Shown: positions 20,460 through 30,002 of the stretch, in pieces
Layout of the letters: every line of letters starts with the position of its first letter
Numbering within the stretch: the stretch's first letter is position 1
Assembly: GCA_902385625.1 (NCBI GenBank)
Contig: CABMGE010000027.1
Span: 1-64,000 of the forward strand
Source of the DNA: an uncultured archaeon
GTDB taxonomy: Archaea > Nanobdellota > Nanobdellia > Pacearchaeales > GW2011-AR1
Length of the DNA stretch: 64,000 nt
Direction of reading: 5' to 3'
The notes under the pieces: model-generated
Told to the model about the DNA's origin: nothing
Databases searched by the model: none
The model's input: only the letters and a program-made list of their open reading frames with translations
Translations under genes and position numbers: made by a program

Positions 20460-20678
20460 ATGGCTAAAAAAATGGCAAAAGTAAGACCTGTTTCAGTTTT
20501 AGTTAGTATTGCTGTTTGGCTTACAGGAGTATTAGTTTCTCTGGCAGTAGGGTTTGGAATGATTGATCAAATTCTTACAGTTAGGTGGATTCCTGTAATT
20601 GTAACAGTTTGGGCAGGATGGGTAGTTGTAATACTAACAGTACTAAGTGTAATACTTGCGATAATAGAAAGAATATAA
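20460..20678 (+). CDS. Small two-TM membrane protein
   Basis: 72 aa, hydrophobic; GGAGGG upstream of ATG. Confidence 0.7.
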   Translation: MAKKMAKVRPVSVLVSIAVWLTGVLVSLAVGFGMIDQILTVRWIPVIVTVWAGWVVVILTVLSVILAIIERI

Positions 20679-20757
20679 ATAATTTTTTATTTTTTTAATA
20701 ACCGCAATATTTTTATATGCTTTTTTGTTATAATATCTATAAAAAAGGTGAAATAAT

Positions 20758-21117
20758 ATGATAAATTTTATTATAGTAATAATTCTGATAGTAGTTGCAG
20801 TAGTTGCAATAAAGATGAATCATCTTAGACATAAGTCTGGAATAGTTGTTCTCATTTTAATAGCTCTTTTCTTCTATGTTACAGTAACTTTTGTAACAAA
20901 TAAAAATAATATTGATCTTACTACTTATGATGGTTTCATGAGTGGAATGAAAGTATATGGAGGATGGCTTGTAAACGGTTTTCAAAACATAAAATCAATA
21001 ACAGGAAATGCAGTAAAAATGGATTGGACTGCAACAAATGCAAGCATTTCAGATAACCCTAAAACCAATTTAAAATCCCCCTCAGCTACAAAGGCAAGTG
21101 TGACAGTTCATAAATAA
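20758..21117 (+). CDS. Small membrane protein
   Basis: 119 aa, two N-terminal hydrophobic segments; AAGGTGA upstream. Confidence 0.65.
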   Translation: MINFIIVIILIVVAVVAIKMNHLRHKSGIVVLILIALFFYVTVTFVTNKNNIDLTTYDGFMSGMKVYGGWLVNGFQNIKSITGNAVKMDWTATNASISDNPKTNLKSPSATKASVTVHK

Positions 21118-21150
21118 TTCTTTTAAAAGTCCTTCTTTATCATTAATAAT

Positions 21151-21213
21151 CAGATTTATTTGAAATTCATTTTCAAATAAAATAGTATCTTTATCTCAGG
21201 AATTATTAATTCC
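21151..21213. repeat. Possible fourth, looser double-hairpin element
   Basis: CAGATTTATTTGAAA-TTCAT-TTTCAAATAAAATAG, 13-nt spacer, GGAATT-ATT-AATTCC. Confidence 0.4.
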
Positions 21214-21265
21214 AGATAGAACAGAATGATTAGTTTTTTAAATTAAGATAAATTAAGAGTTTTAT

Positions 21266-21340
21266 GCCGCAGTAGCTCAGTCTGGCTAGAGCGTTTCATT
21301 GGTAATGAAAAGGTCCTGAGTTCGATCCTCAGCTGTGGCT
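21266..21340 (+). tRNA. tRNA-Thr (GGT anticodon), no encoded CCA
   Basis: GCCGCAG/CTGTGGC acceptor, TTTCA-TTGGTAA-TGAAA anticodon arm, T arm CTGAG-TTCGATC-CTCAG. Confidence 0.95.
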
Positions 21341-21416
21341 TTTATTTTTTTAGAGTATTAGACTTCTAAATTCTTAAAAATGGCTTTACAATAGTTTTGC
21401 ATCTACAAAATAAAAA

Positions 21417-21486
21417 TTGTTTTTAGCTCAATTTATTTGAGATAAAAACAACAAACTTAAACTATTTTATACAAATGTATAAAATA
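21417..21486. repeat. Double-hairpin intergenic element, copy B
   Basis: TTGTTTTTAGCTCAA-TTTAT-TTGAGATAAAAACAA, 11-nt spacer, TATTTTATAC-AAAT-GTATAAAATA. Confidence 0.6.
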
Positions 21487-21490
21487 TGTC

Positions 21491-21886
21491 TTAAAACGGC
21501 TTGACAATAATCTTGCCTTTTTTATAAGAAGGTTTTACACAACCATATTCATAAAGACCATTATGATCAAAAGTATAAGTATAATTTTGACCTCTAAATA
21601 ATTTTATAGGAGCAGTCATATTTAAGGATTCAAAAGAAAGTTCCTGGACATTGGAATCTTTGTTCTTCCAAATTACAGTATCTCCTCGCGCAATAGTGAG
21701 TTCAGGAGGCAAAAATCCAATAGCAGTTATCTCCACTATATAGACCTTTGATTTACATAAAGCATTATTAACAGTTCCAACAGAAAGAGTTCTCTTACCA
21801 TTAAGAGTAATTACAAGATATACTGCCATTAATGAAATTAAAATTAAAACTAGTATGCATATAAAAATCCAAGTTCTAGGTTTCAT
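21491..21886 (-). CDS. Membrane-anchored cupredoxin-like protein
   Basis: N-terminal TM; GFLPPELTIARGDTVIWKNKDSNVQELSF...YEYGCVKPSYKKGKIIVKPF. Confidence 0.8.
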   Translation of the reverse strand: MKPRTWIFICILVLILISLMAVYLVITLNGKRTLSVGTVNNALCKSKVYIVEITAIGFLPPELTIARGDTVIWKNKDSNVQELSFESLNMTAPIKLFRGQNYTYTFDHNGLYEYGCVKPSYKKGKIIVKPF

Positions 21887-21969
21887 ACTTCTTTTATTAA
21901 TTGTTTAAGACACAGACTAAATAATATAAGCAAAACTCTTTTTAAAGCTTATGAAAATAGAGCATAAGC

Positions 21970-24216
21970 TTAATTTCTCACAATAGAAAGTATCTGAGCT
22001 ATTAAATAACCATATCCTTGTTTTTGCAAGAATTGTCTTATTACCTCAGTGGTTGCATATCCAGTATTAACTCCGCCACCTATAGAAGTTACTCCAACAA
22101 GTCTTCCATTATAAAAAAGACCTCCTCCACTTTCCCCACCAATTACTCCTTCATCATTTTGAGTCCAGATTCTTCCAGTACCAACCTGAGTAATAAGTGT
22201 TTCGGTTTGCTTAAAAGGACCAGCATTAGGACATCCAATTCTTAAGGCATATCCTCCCTCTTGAGGATCTCGCCCAGCAGAAGCAATAGGAACATAAGAA
22301 ATCTTATCAATCTTAGTATCAAGCCTAATTAATGAAAGATCCCATCCACTCCCACTTTGAGAATCACTATAACCTCCAAGAACAGTTCCAGAGTATTTTT
22401 TTCCATCAACAAAGTCCGCAGTTACTTTTTGGCCCTGAGTATCTGTAACATGCCCTGCAGTAAGAATTAAAGGATAACCCTCTTTATCCACTCCAACCAC
22501 AGTCCCAGAACCTGCAATACCATAACCATCAACATGTAATCTAACACTTGCAAGAGGGGGATTTTTTCTTCTTTCTTCTTCTTCAATTCTTAGTCCCTCA
22601 ACAGTTCTCTGAAGCGCAGCAATTGAATCTTTTCCATCATCCTGACTAATATAATTTGCAAGCTGTTCTTTAACATTAGAATTTATGCTTTCATCATAAA
22701 ACTTTTGCTGTTCAGGAGTTAACTGATTAAAAGCAACACTCGAGGACACATAAAAATCACCTTTAGCTTTAAAAAAATCCAAAGAACCTTTAAATGTACC
22801 CACTGGAACAGATGCATACTGATTACGATTATTTGAATAAACCTCAAAATCCTTTAACTTGTTCCCTTCATTATCAACAAAAACAATCCTAGAATCAGGA
22901 GAAGACTTTCCATATTTAAAATCACTTTCAATTTGTTTTGTAGGATCAAAATAAAGCTCTCCACCCTCGCCATAAAGACTATTTCTATCAAGAGTCGCAA
23001 TACTTTCCCCACTTATTTTAATACTTGCAACATTTCCAGTTTCTGCCTTTTCAATAAAAACTTTTCCCTTATTTGCCTGTACACTGGCAGTATTTTCAGA
23101 AGTTATACCAATTCCATAACGATTAGTTTCTGCAAAAAATACAGCAGGACCTTTTGCATTAAGTGAGGTAAGAATCATAGTATCTTTTCCATTACTATTC
23201 TTTCCAATAAAAATTGAGTCTAAATCCTTACTAATTTTATCTTTATCAAAGACTAAATAAACGTCTTTATTGTTTGCATTTTGAATAAAAAAATCGTTTT
23301 TTCCCTCGCTATTTTTTATAACTGCATTTTTATCATTAAAATAAAATCCATTATCTTTAAAATATAAAGTACTAGTACCTCCGTTGGTTTCAAATAAATC
23401 ACCATTAGGAAGAACAAGTGCTCCTCCGGATTTTGTACTAAATGAAAAAATAGTATCAGATTCTGCATCTTCGGTTTTTTTAGGTTCTTCTAGCTTTGTA
23501 CCATCAGGAATAGTTATCCCTACTTTATTTCCATCTATACTAACTTTTGAATTAGCCGCAAGTTTATACTTATATCCTCTTAAAACAATATCAGTCTGGC
23601 TGTCAACCTCAAAATTAGCATTTATAACTTTGCCTTGGGAGTTTATGTTAAAAGATCCCCCATCTTTTATATTTGAAAAACTCTGTCTTTTAGAAAGATC
23701 TTTTTCAGGATAAAAACTAAAAGATCCTCCTCGAACATCAAGACTAACTTCCCCATTTTCAAGTTTTAATTGTGTCCCTGATTTAACTTCATGTTTATAT
23801 CCATTAAGTGGAAAAGTCCAGTCTTCAGAAGCCTTAAAATCTGCTTTAATGAATTTTCCTTTAGAGTCAAAATAAAACTTTCCACCAGGTTCAACACCTA
23901 CATTATACGCCCAGTCTTCTCCTGATTTAGATAAAAGTGATCCATCTTTTTTAAATTCAACAACAATTCCTGTTCCACTTGAATCGGTTTTTATATTCAC
24001 ATTTTTTGCAGTTCCTATTTCGCTACCAGGATCACTAGAAAGACTTATTGTCTTGTAATTATCCCCCAGATCATAACCATTCCCCCCCAAACCTTGGGCT
24101 TCAGGATTTCCCTCAATGTAAATACTTGATAATGCAAAAGTAAAACTTATTGTGAATAAAATTATTATAAATACCATGAATAAATTCAACTTTAATCTTA
24201 AGTTATTCGATTTCAT
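21970..24216 (-). CDS. Large secreted beta-rich protein with C-terminal trypsin-like serine protease domain
   Basis: Signal segment; His in LILTAGHVT, Asp in GWDLSLIRL, Ser in GGESGGGLFYNGRLVG. Confidence 0.88.
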   Translation of the reverse strand: MKSNNLRLKLNLFMVFIIILFTISFTFALSSIYIEGNPEAQGLGGNGYDLGDNYKTISLSSDPGSEIGTAKNVNIKTDSSGTGIVVEFKKDGSLLSKSGEDWAYNVGVEPGGKFYFDSKGKFIKADFKASEDWTFPLNGYKHEVKSGTQLKLENGEVSLDVRGGSFSFYPEKDLSKRQSFSNIKDGGSFNINSQGKVINANFEVDSQTDIVLRGYKYKLAANSKVSIDGNKVGITIPDGTKLEEPKKTEDAESDTIFSFSTKSGGALVLPNGDLFETNGGTSTLYFKDNGFYFNDKNAVIKNSEGKNDFFIQNANNKDVYLVFDKDKISKDLDSIFIGKNSNGKDTMILTSLNAKGPAVFFAETNRYGIGITSENTASVQANKGKVFIEKAETGNVASIKISGESIATLDRNSLYGEGGELYFDPTKQIESDFKYGKSSPDSRIVFVDNEGNKLKDFEVYSNNRNQYASVPVGTFKGSLDFFKAKGDFYVSSSVAFNQLTPEQQKFYDESINSNVKEQLANYISQDDGKDSIAALQRTVEGLRIEEEERRKNPPLASVRLHVDGYGIAGSGTVVGVDKEGYPLILTAGHVTDTQGQKVTADFVDGKKYSGTVLGGYSDSQSGSGWDLSLIRLDTKIDKISYVPIASAGRDPQEGGYALRIGCPNAGPFKQTETLITQVGTGRIWTQNDEGVIGGESGGGLFYNGRLVGVTSIGGGVNTGYATTEVIRQFLQKQGYGYLIAQILSIVRN

Positions 24217-24219
24217 TAT

Positions 24220-25095
24220 TTAATCATACTTGTTTGCAAAATAAAATAAATAATCTGCATTTTTTATTTTTGATTTTTCATCAAGGATTCCAAATACAAT
24301 TCCTTCTTTTGAGTTAGTCATTTTAATTTTCATATCATATTTATTTGACAAATTAGTAAGACAGCTCATGCAAATAGCATCTTGTTTTTCCATTTGCTTA
24401 GTCATAAGTTCTGTTATAAGAGAATGAATTTCATTGAGCCTTACCGGAATAACTGCTTCAAAATCCCGAATAGAATAAGTCTTTTCTCCCTTGGATATTT
24501 GTAATGGATAATTAACTAAAAAACTGACTTTTCCATTTTCAATAACTGCAGTTGTCCGAGCTTCTCCAGAAGTTACATTAAAATCAGGAAAATTTTTAAA
24601 ATCATTTATGCAAAAATAAATAAAACTATCCATATATTTGGAAAGTTCATCTTCCATATTTTCTTTAGAAGGCATTAAATTTTCTTTTTCAATTAATTCT
24701 TCAGTCGGAGTTGCAGGCCCAGGAAGAGAAGGAACAATAGAAGATGAAGAATCATTAATTCTATAACCCTTATCATAAAGATAAAATGCAAGACCTTCGT
24801 CAGAAATTTCATCAAAATTCATTTTAGGTTCAGGAGGAACAACAAATCCCCCAGTCTTTCCAATCTGATAAATAGCATCATTCCCAACAGTTCTCACACA
24901 CTCAGTTACAAAATTGTTTATAGGCTTAATATCTGGATCAATATTGGTTCCGGAAATTATAACCTTATTATTAGTAGATCTAAAAGTTAAAAACGTTGCA
25001 AGTCCTGCAACTATGAGTATTCCAAGAATAACAAATATAGTTACTTGAGAACGTTTGCAATTAAAAACCCCTCTCTTTTTCCAAACCTCTTTCAT
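24220..25095 (-). CDS. Pilin-like (class III signal) secreted protein B with CMSC motif
   Basis: KRSQVTIFVILGILIVAGLATF N-term; QDAICMSCLTNLSNKYDMKI. Confidence 0.75.
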   Translation of the reverse strand: MKEVWKKRGVFNCKRSQVTIFVILGILIVAGLATFLTFRSTNNKVIISGTNIDPDIKPINNFVTECVRTVGNDAIYQIGKTGGFVVPPEPKMNFDEISDEGLAFYLYDKGYRINDSSSSIVPSLPGPATPTEELIEKENLMPSKENMEDELSKYMDSFIYFCINDFKNFPDFNVTSGEARTTAVIENGKVSFLVNYPLQISKGEKTYSIRDFEAVIPVRLNEIHSLITELMTKQMEKQDAICMSCLTNLSNKYDMKIKMTNSKEGIVFGILDEKSKIKNADYLFYFANKYD

Positions 25096-25156
25096 AAAAT
25101 AAACAGGAAAATTACATTAATAAATGTTTTGAAAAAATAATTAAGATCAATTAAAA

Positions 25157-27835
25157 TTATCTTACGAACTTACCATTCTGAATATAAATTGTTTTAGGAA
25201 ACTCTTGAATATTTAAATTATAAAGCGCAGATGCCTGTGAACCTGTAATATAAATTCCATTTGAATTAGCTCCCTTGCCACAAGACTTACACCAAGAAGG
25301 TTCTGAAACCACTACAGGAATGAGTTTACCAGAAGATAACTCATTTAGTTTTTCTCCAGTAGCATATTTTATATTTGGACCACCAAAATTATTTTGACCT
25401 ATATTTGAACTAAAAAAGCCCTGTCCATCAGGAACATATGTTCCTGCTGCACCCTGAGCACTAACCAACCTTCCTTTTGAAAAAAGATCTGATTCTGATT
25501 GACCATATTTAATCTGAGTTCCAGTTGCAGATGTTCCTGAACTGCTTCCAGCACCTGCTCCAGCACTAGGATCACCAGAAGGAGCTTGAACTGAATCATC
25601 TCCACCAAGTAACTGAACAGGATCTTTATTCTGAGTATTTGAACCAGGAGTAGTTCCGGGATTGTTTCCAGGATTACCTGTACTAAATTGACCATTAACC
25701 TGAGTTTTTCCTCCAGGAGTAACTCCAGGCCCAGTAGTACCAGCTCCAGCAATCTGAATTCCAAGACTTCCTAAAACCTGTGCAAATCTGCTTCCAGAAC
25801 TAACACCTGCAGCAGTTGGATTAATAACAAGACCACCTAAAGGATCGTTTTCATATCTAACCTTCTGTGCTGCTCCACCACTAACTTCAACAATTTGATT
25901 TGCACCAAATCTTGAAACTTCAATGTTCTTGCTATTTGAAACATCTACTTTAATAGGAGAAGTTCCTGCATAATTTCCTATAACTTCCATTCCATCTACA
26001 CCATTTACAGTTATTTTAATTCCATTTATACCTGTAGATCCAGGTAATGGAAGATTAGTTCCTGCATAAGGATTTAGAGAATCAATAGGAGTAGCTGGAG
26101 AAGGACATCCGCCAGGACCGCAACTACTACCTGAACTGCAACCGCCAGGCCCACAAGTACCTTTTGTAGTTGTAGGAGTTTGTGCAGAATTAATTATTGC
26201 ATTTTCAGCACTAACATAACCAGTTAAACCTGCTGGAGCTTTTTGATTAAAATTAAGAAAGGCAACTTCCTGATTTCCAATAGTTCTAAGTGATAAAACT
26301 TTAACATCTTTTGGATCTAATGGTTTTCCGCTAGAGTCATATGGATTATAATTATCTTGTAAAACAATACGAACATCAACATTTTTTCCAGAATCTACCT
26401 GATTAGGATTTTTATCATCTCCAAAATTTTTTAAATTTACAGAAAAACTTCCCCCTTGTTCACTATTCTTAGTAAAAAAATTATTTCCAGCCCTTACCCA
26501 ACCCTGGCCTGAAGAAGAGGTAATACCTAAATTTTTATCACTTATCTTAACATCTAATGCAACATTCTTTTCATCACCATAATAAGGATTAAAAGTCATC
26601 CCATTTATTTTAACATTTCCAAAGTCCTGATTAGCAACTCCTCCAGATCCTGATCCAATATCAAATTCCATAAAACCTTTTATATTTCCTAAATCAGATC
26701 CTGTAAACTTCAAAGTTCTTCCAGTACTAGATCCAGTTAAACTAAGACCATCATTACTATCAGCAACAATTTTATTAGACCATATCTGTGCATTAGAGAG
26801 TTTTAAAAAATCTTTTCCTTTATATTGTAAAGTAAGTTCTTTACTATCTTTATCATAACCTAATGCAAGATTCTTTGAATTTCCAATATCTAATTTTTCA
26901 AGGCCAGTATATTTCTTTTTAGTAGGCCCAGTTGTTGCCCCTTTTGCAAAATCTTTTGAATTAGATTTAGCTGCATCAGGAAGTGCTTCATGAGAAATTG
27001 CAATTGCAAATCTCTCGCGAACTTCACTCATGCCCTTCATAGGATCATTTAAAGAAGTAATTAAATTTTTTATTCCAGCTTCATCAGGAGTTTTTCCATC
27101 CTTGCCTTGCAAAGATTTCCACATATCATTAAAAAACTTATTTGTTTTTTCAAAATTTTTATCTCCAGTAGAATACTGTTTATATGCAGATAAAAGAAAA
27201 TCCTTTCTTACTGCCTGCAAATCTTTTATTGAAGTCGCAGTATCTTTTGCATTTGAACTTATAGCTTCTCCCCCTGTATTTTTCTCTGTAAAAGCAACTT
27301 TTAAAAATTTTAATCTTTCTTCATCAGGAAGTTTTTTAACTAAATCATCAAGTTTTCCTGCATCTTTTAATTTTGCAGCAGTTTTTGCAGCATTATCCCA
27401 AGTGAGTTTAGTCCATAAATCTGCAAATTGTTTATCTTCGAGTTTAAGGGTATTAGTTATATCTAAACTTTTTGAAGATAACATTTGAGTCCATAACTGA
27501 TCAAGTTTAGAATTAGAAAATCCTGGCTTTGTCTGTGAAATAAGTCCATTAACACCATTCCAAAAAGATTTTGGATCTGTTTTAAGAAGTTCAGCAGCTT
27601 TATCAGGATATTTATACCATTCTTCAGGTTTTTTTACATCAAACTGAGGAGTAGTTGGAGCAGCAGGAGCAGCTCCAGTAGCCGCAGTTGTAGGAGTTGT
27701 TCCATAACCTCCAAAATTTCCAATACTAATTGGAGCTTGAGAAATAATATTTGAAATACTAAAAACAATAACTAGAATAAATATAAAAAACATCACAGAT
27801 AATGTTTTCTTTCTTTCCAGACCTTCTTTTTTCAT
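25157..27835 (-). CDS. Large secreted protein B with CGPGGC repeats and C-terminal WCKSC thioredoxin-like module
   Basis: N-terminal TM; CGPGGCSSGSSCGPGGCP; C-terminal EPSWCKSCGKGANSNGIYITGSQASAL...FPKTIYIQNGKFVR. Confidence 0.8.
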   Translation of the reverse strand: MKKEGLERKKTLSVMFFIFILVIVFSISNIISQAPISIGNFGGYGTTPTTAATGAAPAAPTTPQFDVKKPEEWYKYPDKAAELLKTDPKSFWNGVNGLISQTKPGFSNSKLDQLWTQMLSSKSLDITNTLKLEDKQFADLWTKLTWDNAAKTAAKLKDAGKLDDLVKKLPDEERLKFLKVAFTEKNTGGEAISSNAKDTATSIKDLQAVRKDFLLSAYKQYSTGDKNFEKTNKFFNDMWKSLQGKDGKTPDEAGIKNLITSLNDPMKGMSEVRERFAIAISHEALPDAAKSNSKDFAKGATTGPTKKKYTGLEKLDIGNSKNLALGYDKDSKELTLQYKGKDFLKLSNAQIWSNKIVADSNDGLSLTGSSTGRTLKFTGSDLGNIKGFMEFDIGSGSGGVANQDFGNVKINGMTFNPYYGDEKNVALDVKISDKNLGITSSSGQGWVRAGNNFFTKNSEQGGSFSVNLKNFGDDKNPNQVDSGKNVDVRIVLQDNYNPYDSSGKPLDPKDVKVLSLRTIGNQEVAFLNFNQKAPAGLTGYVSAENAIINSAQTPTTTKGTCGPGGCSSGSSCGPGGCPSPATPIDSLNPYAGTNLPLPGSTGINGIKITVNGVDGMEVIGNYAGTSPIKVDVSNSKNIEVSRFGANQIVEVSGGAAQKVRYENDPLGGLVINPTAAGVSSGSRFAQVLGSLGIQIAGAGTTGPGVTPGGKTQVNGQFSTGNPGNNPGTTPGSNTQNKDPVQLLGGDDSVQAPSGDPSAGAGAGSSSGTSATGTQIKYGQSESDLFSKGRLVSAQGAAGTYVPDGQGFFSSNIGQNNFGGPNIKYATGEKLNELSSGKLIPVVVSEPSWCKSCGKGANSNGIYITGSQASALYNLNIQEFPKTIYIQNGKFVR

Positions 27836-27885
27836 TTATTAATAAAATAACCGTAATTTAAAAATCTTTGTAAGCGAAATAACTT

Positions 27886-29937
27886 TTAGTTTCTAGGTAT
27901 CCAAGGATTAGTCCGATCATTTCTATCAGGACCGACCCTATATGCAATAACCTTATTATCTTGAATTTGTAACTGAGTTGGATAGGAATAAGTATCTTTA
28001 GAAGGGGCTATGGAAGGATCTGGTTGAAATCCTAATTGAGCTGCTTGTTGTCCAGTTACATATAAACCATCACTTTTTACATTTTTAGCACAAGTTGGAC
28101 ACCAACTAGGTTCGGTCATTTCTACCTCGAGTACTTTTCCTTTAGAAAGATCAGCAACACTACTATCTTTTACATAATTTATATCAGGTTTACCTTGAAA
28201 CATATTTTTTCCTACAGGATCTTGATAAACCTCATAAGAAGGTTTAGTCTCAATACCAGTAGTTTCTTTAGGAGTTTCTGAAGCAGCCCCTTCATCTCCT
28301 CCAAGTAAAACAACTGCTTTCCCTTTTTCAGCGCTAACAGAAGCAGCAACCCCTTTATCTTCCTCAGTAACTCCCTTAAGAGCATCTTCTACTCCTTTAA
28401 CAAGACCAGCCAATTCTTTTCCAGCTTCGCCAGAAGTAGCATCTTTACCAGGAAGTTTATTTGGATCACCAGTTGCAACTCTCTGATTTCCAGCAGAACT
28501 TACAGCATTTAAATCTGCTTTGGATAAAGCCCATTGAGAAACATCACCACCATTTGCATGCATCCATAAATTTCCATAAGCATCATAATATTTTATATCT
28601 CCAGTTCCAGAAGCATATATTTTATGTTCAAGAGCTTTTGCATAATCATTCATAGTAACAGGATTTGTTTTATCATTATTGTTTACAACAATATAATTAT
28701 CCTTTCCAATAAATATCTCATTTGCTCCTAAACTTTTTTGAAACGCAGCATCTTTGCTAATATCTTTGGTTCTGTCCATGCTAACTGACTCTCCATTGCT
28801 AACTGAAAAAGAATAATCAATAAACTGTGTCTTTGCATCAGCCAGGTTATAATCAATTTTAGGAACTGCAAATCTAACTCTTCCATCATCAACAGTCATT
28901 TTTCCATTAGGATCAATTGTAAAAGAAGCAAACCCATTTTTTCCACCCTCTCCTTGAGGCTGAACAAAAGAATATCCGGATTTAGAGTCTCCAATTAATA
29001 GAGAAGGTATTTTTGAAAGATCATTTCTCATATCTGCAAGAGTATTATATGTCTGAGGATTATTATCAATCATTGTAGCCTTAAGGCTGTTCCCATCTTT
29101 CCCAGTTTTTAATTCAAATACAAAACTTCCATCTCTTTCTCCAAACCCTGCATTAATTGATTTTTTTGCACCTTCATAAGAAAGTTGCACTTTTTCATCA
29201 AGGCTAAGACCTGGACTGATGTCTAAATATTGAGTTTTCCCACCTTTGACAGTTTGACCTATTACCAAATTGCCTTTTGGAGGAACAATTTCAGATTTCA
29301 TAGTAGTTTTACCATTAGCATCTTTTACAGGATTATATTTTACAGAACCAATATCGCTAGATATACTTTTTACATTTTTATTAAGAGTCACTTCACCATT
29401 AGGTTTACCATCTTTTGTAAATTGAAGTTTAATAGAATTTGTTTTTCCCTCTTTATTTTTTTCAACTTTTAATCCAACTCCAGCAGGCAGATTACTTACA
29501 TCTAGATTTTTTCCAAATTGATCTTTAAAGGCACTTTTTAAAATATCTCCTTGAACAGATTTTCCAGAACTATCTGATTTGCCTTCTGCTTCTTTAAAGA
29601 ATTTTTGAGATTCCTCCGTAGGAAGAGCAGCATAAATTTTAGCCTTTTGATCAGCTGTAGCTCCAGACCAAATCCTTACCTTATCCTCGATTTTTCCATC
29701 ACTCCAAGTCTTTATTGCAATATCCTTCATAGGCTCTCCATTAACCTTTTGTTCTAAGACAAATACAAATGTAGTGGGAGTATAGGTATCAAGATAGCCA
29801 TGCATAGGAGTTCTATCTTCATCAGAAGTCGGAGCTATTACTCCTGCCGAAATAAAGCAGATTAACAAAATTAAAAATAAGAATCCTGCGAATAATTTTA
29901 ATTCATTTTTACCCAAAACATCTCTTTTATTTTTCAT
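27886..29937 (-). CDS. Large secreted protein A with C-terminal WCPTC thioredoxin-like module
   Basis: N-terminal TM; C-terminal EPSWCPTCAKNVKSDGLYVTGQQAAQL...YPTQLQIQDNKVIAY, alignable with 25157-27835. Confidence 0.8.
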   Translation of the reverse strand: MKNKRDVLGKNELKLFAGFLFLILLICFISAGVIAPTSDEDRTPMHGYLDTYTPTTFVFVLEQKVNGEPMKDIAIKTWSDGKIEDKVRIWSGATADQKAKIYAALPTEESQKFFKEAEGKSDSSGKSVQGDILKSAFKDQFGKNLDVSNLPAGVGLKVEKNKEGKTNSIKLQFTKDGKPNGEVTLNKNVKSISSDIGSVKYNPVKDANGKTTMKSEIVPPKGNLVIGQTVKGGKTQYLDISPGLSLDEKVQLSYEGAKKSINAGFGERDGSFVFELKTGKDGNSLKATMIDNNPQTYNTLADMRNDLSKIPSLLIGDSKSGYSFVQPQGEGGKNGFASFTIDPNGKMTVDDGRVRFAVPKIDYNLADAKTQFIDYSFSVSNGESVSMDRTKDISKDAAFQKSLGANEIFIGKDNYIVVNNNDKTNPVTMNDYAKALEHKIYASGTGDIKYYDAYGNLWMHANGGDVSQWALSKADLNAVSSAGNQRVATGDPNKLPGKDATSGEAGKELAGLVKGVEDALKGVTEEDKGVAASVSAEKGKAVVLLGGDEGAASETPKETTGIETKPSYEVYQDPVGKNMFQGKPDINYVKDSSVADLSKGKVLEVEMTEPSWCPTCAKNVKSDGLYVTGQQAAQLGFQPDPSIAPSKDTYSYPTQLQIQDNKVIAYRVGPDRNDRTNPWIPRN

Positions 29938-30002
29938 TTTCTTTTTTCTTAAATAACTTTGATATTTATATTTTTTATTATCTTCTAATAATATCTTTAA
30001 AT

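Noticed and set aside
25399-25764. 121-aa Leu/Glu-rich same-strand ORF overlapping the 892-aa gene in another frame
   Set aside because: Out-of-frame shadow of a repetitive low-complexity coding region.
27030-27488. 152-aa plus-strand ORF inside the 892-aa minus-strand gene
   Set aside because: Antisense to a coherent long secreted-protein ORF; no motif support.
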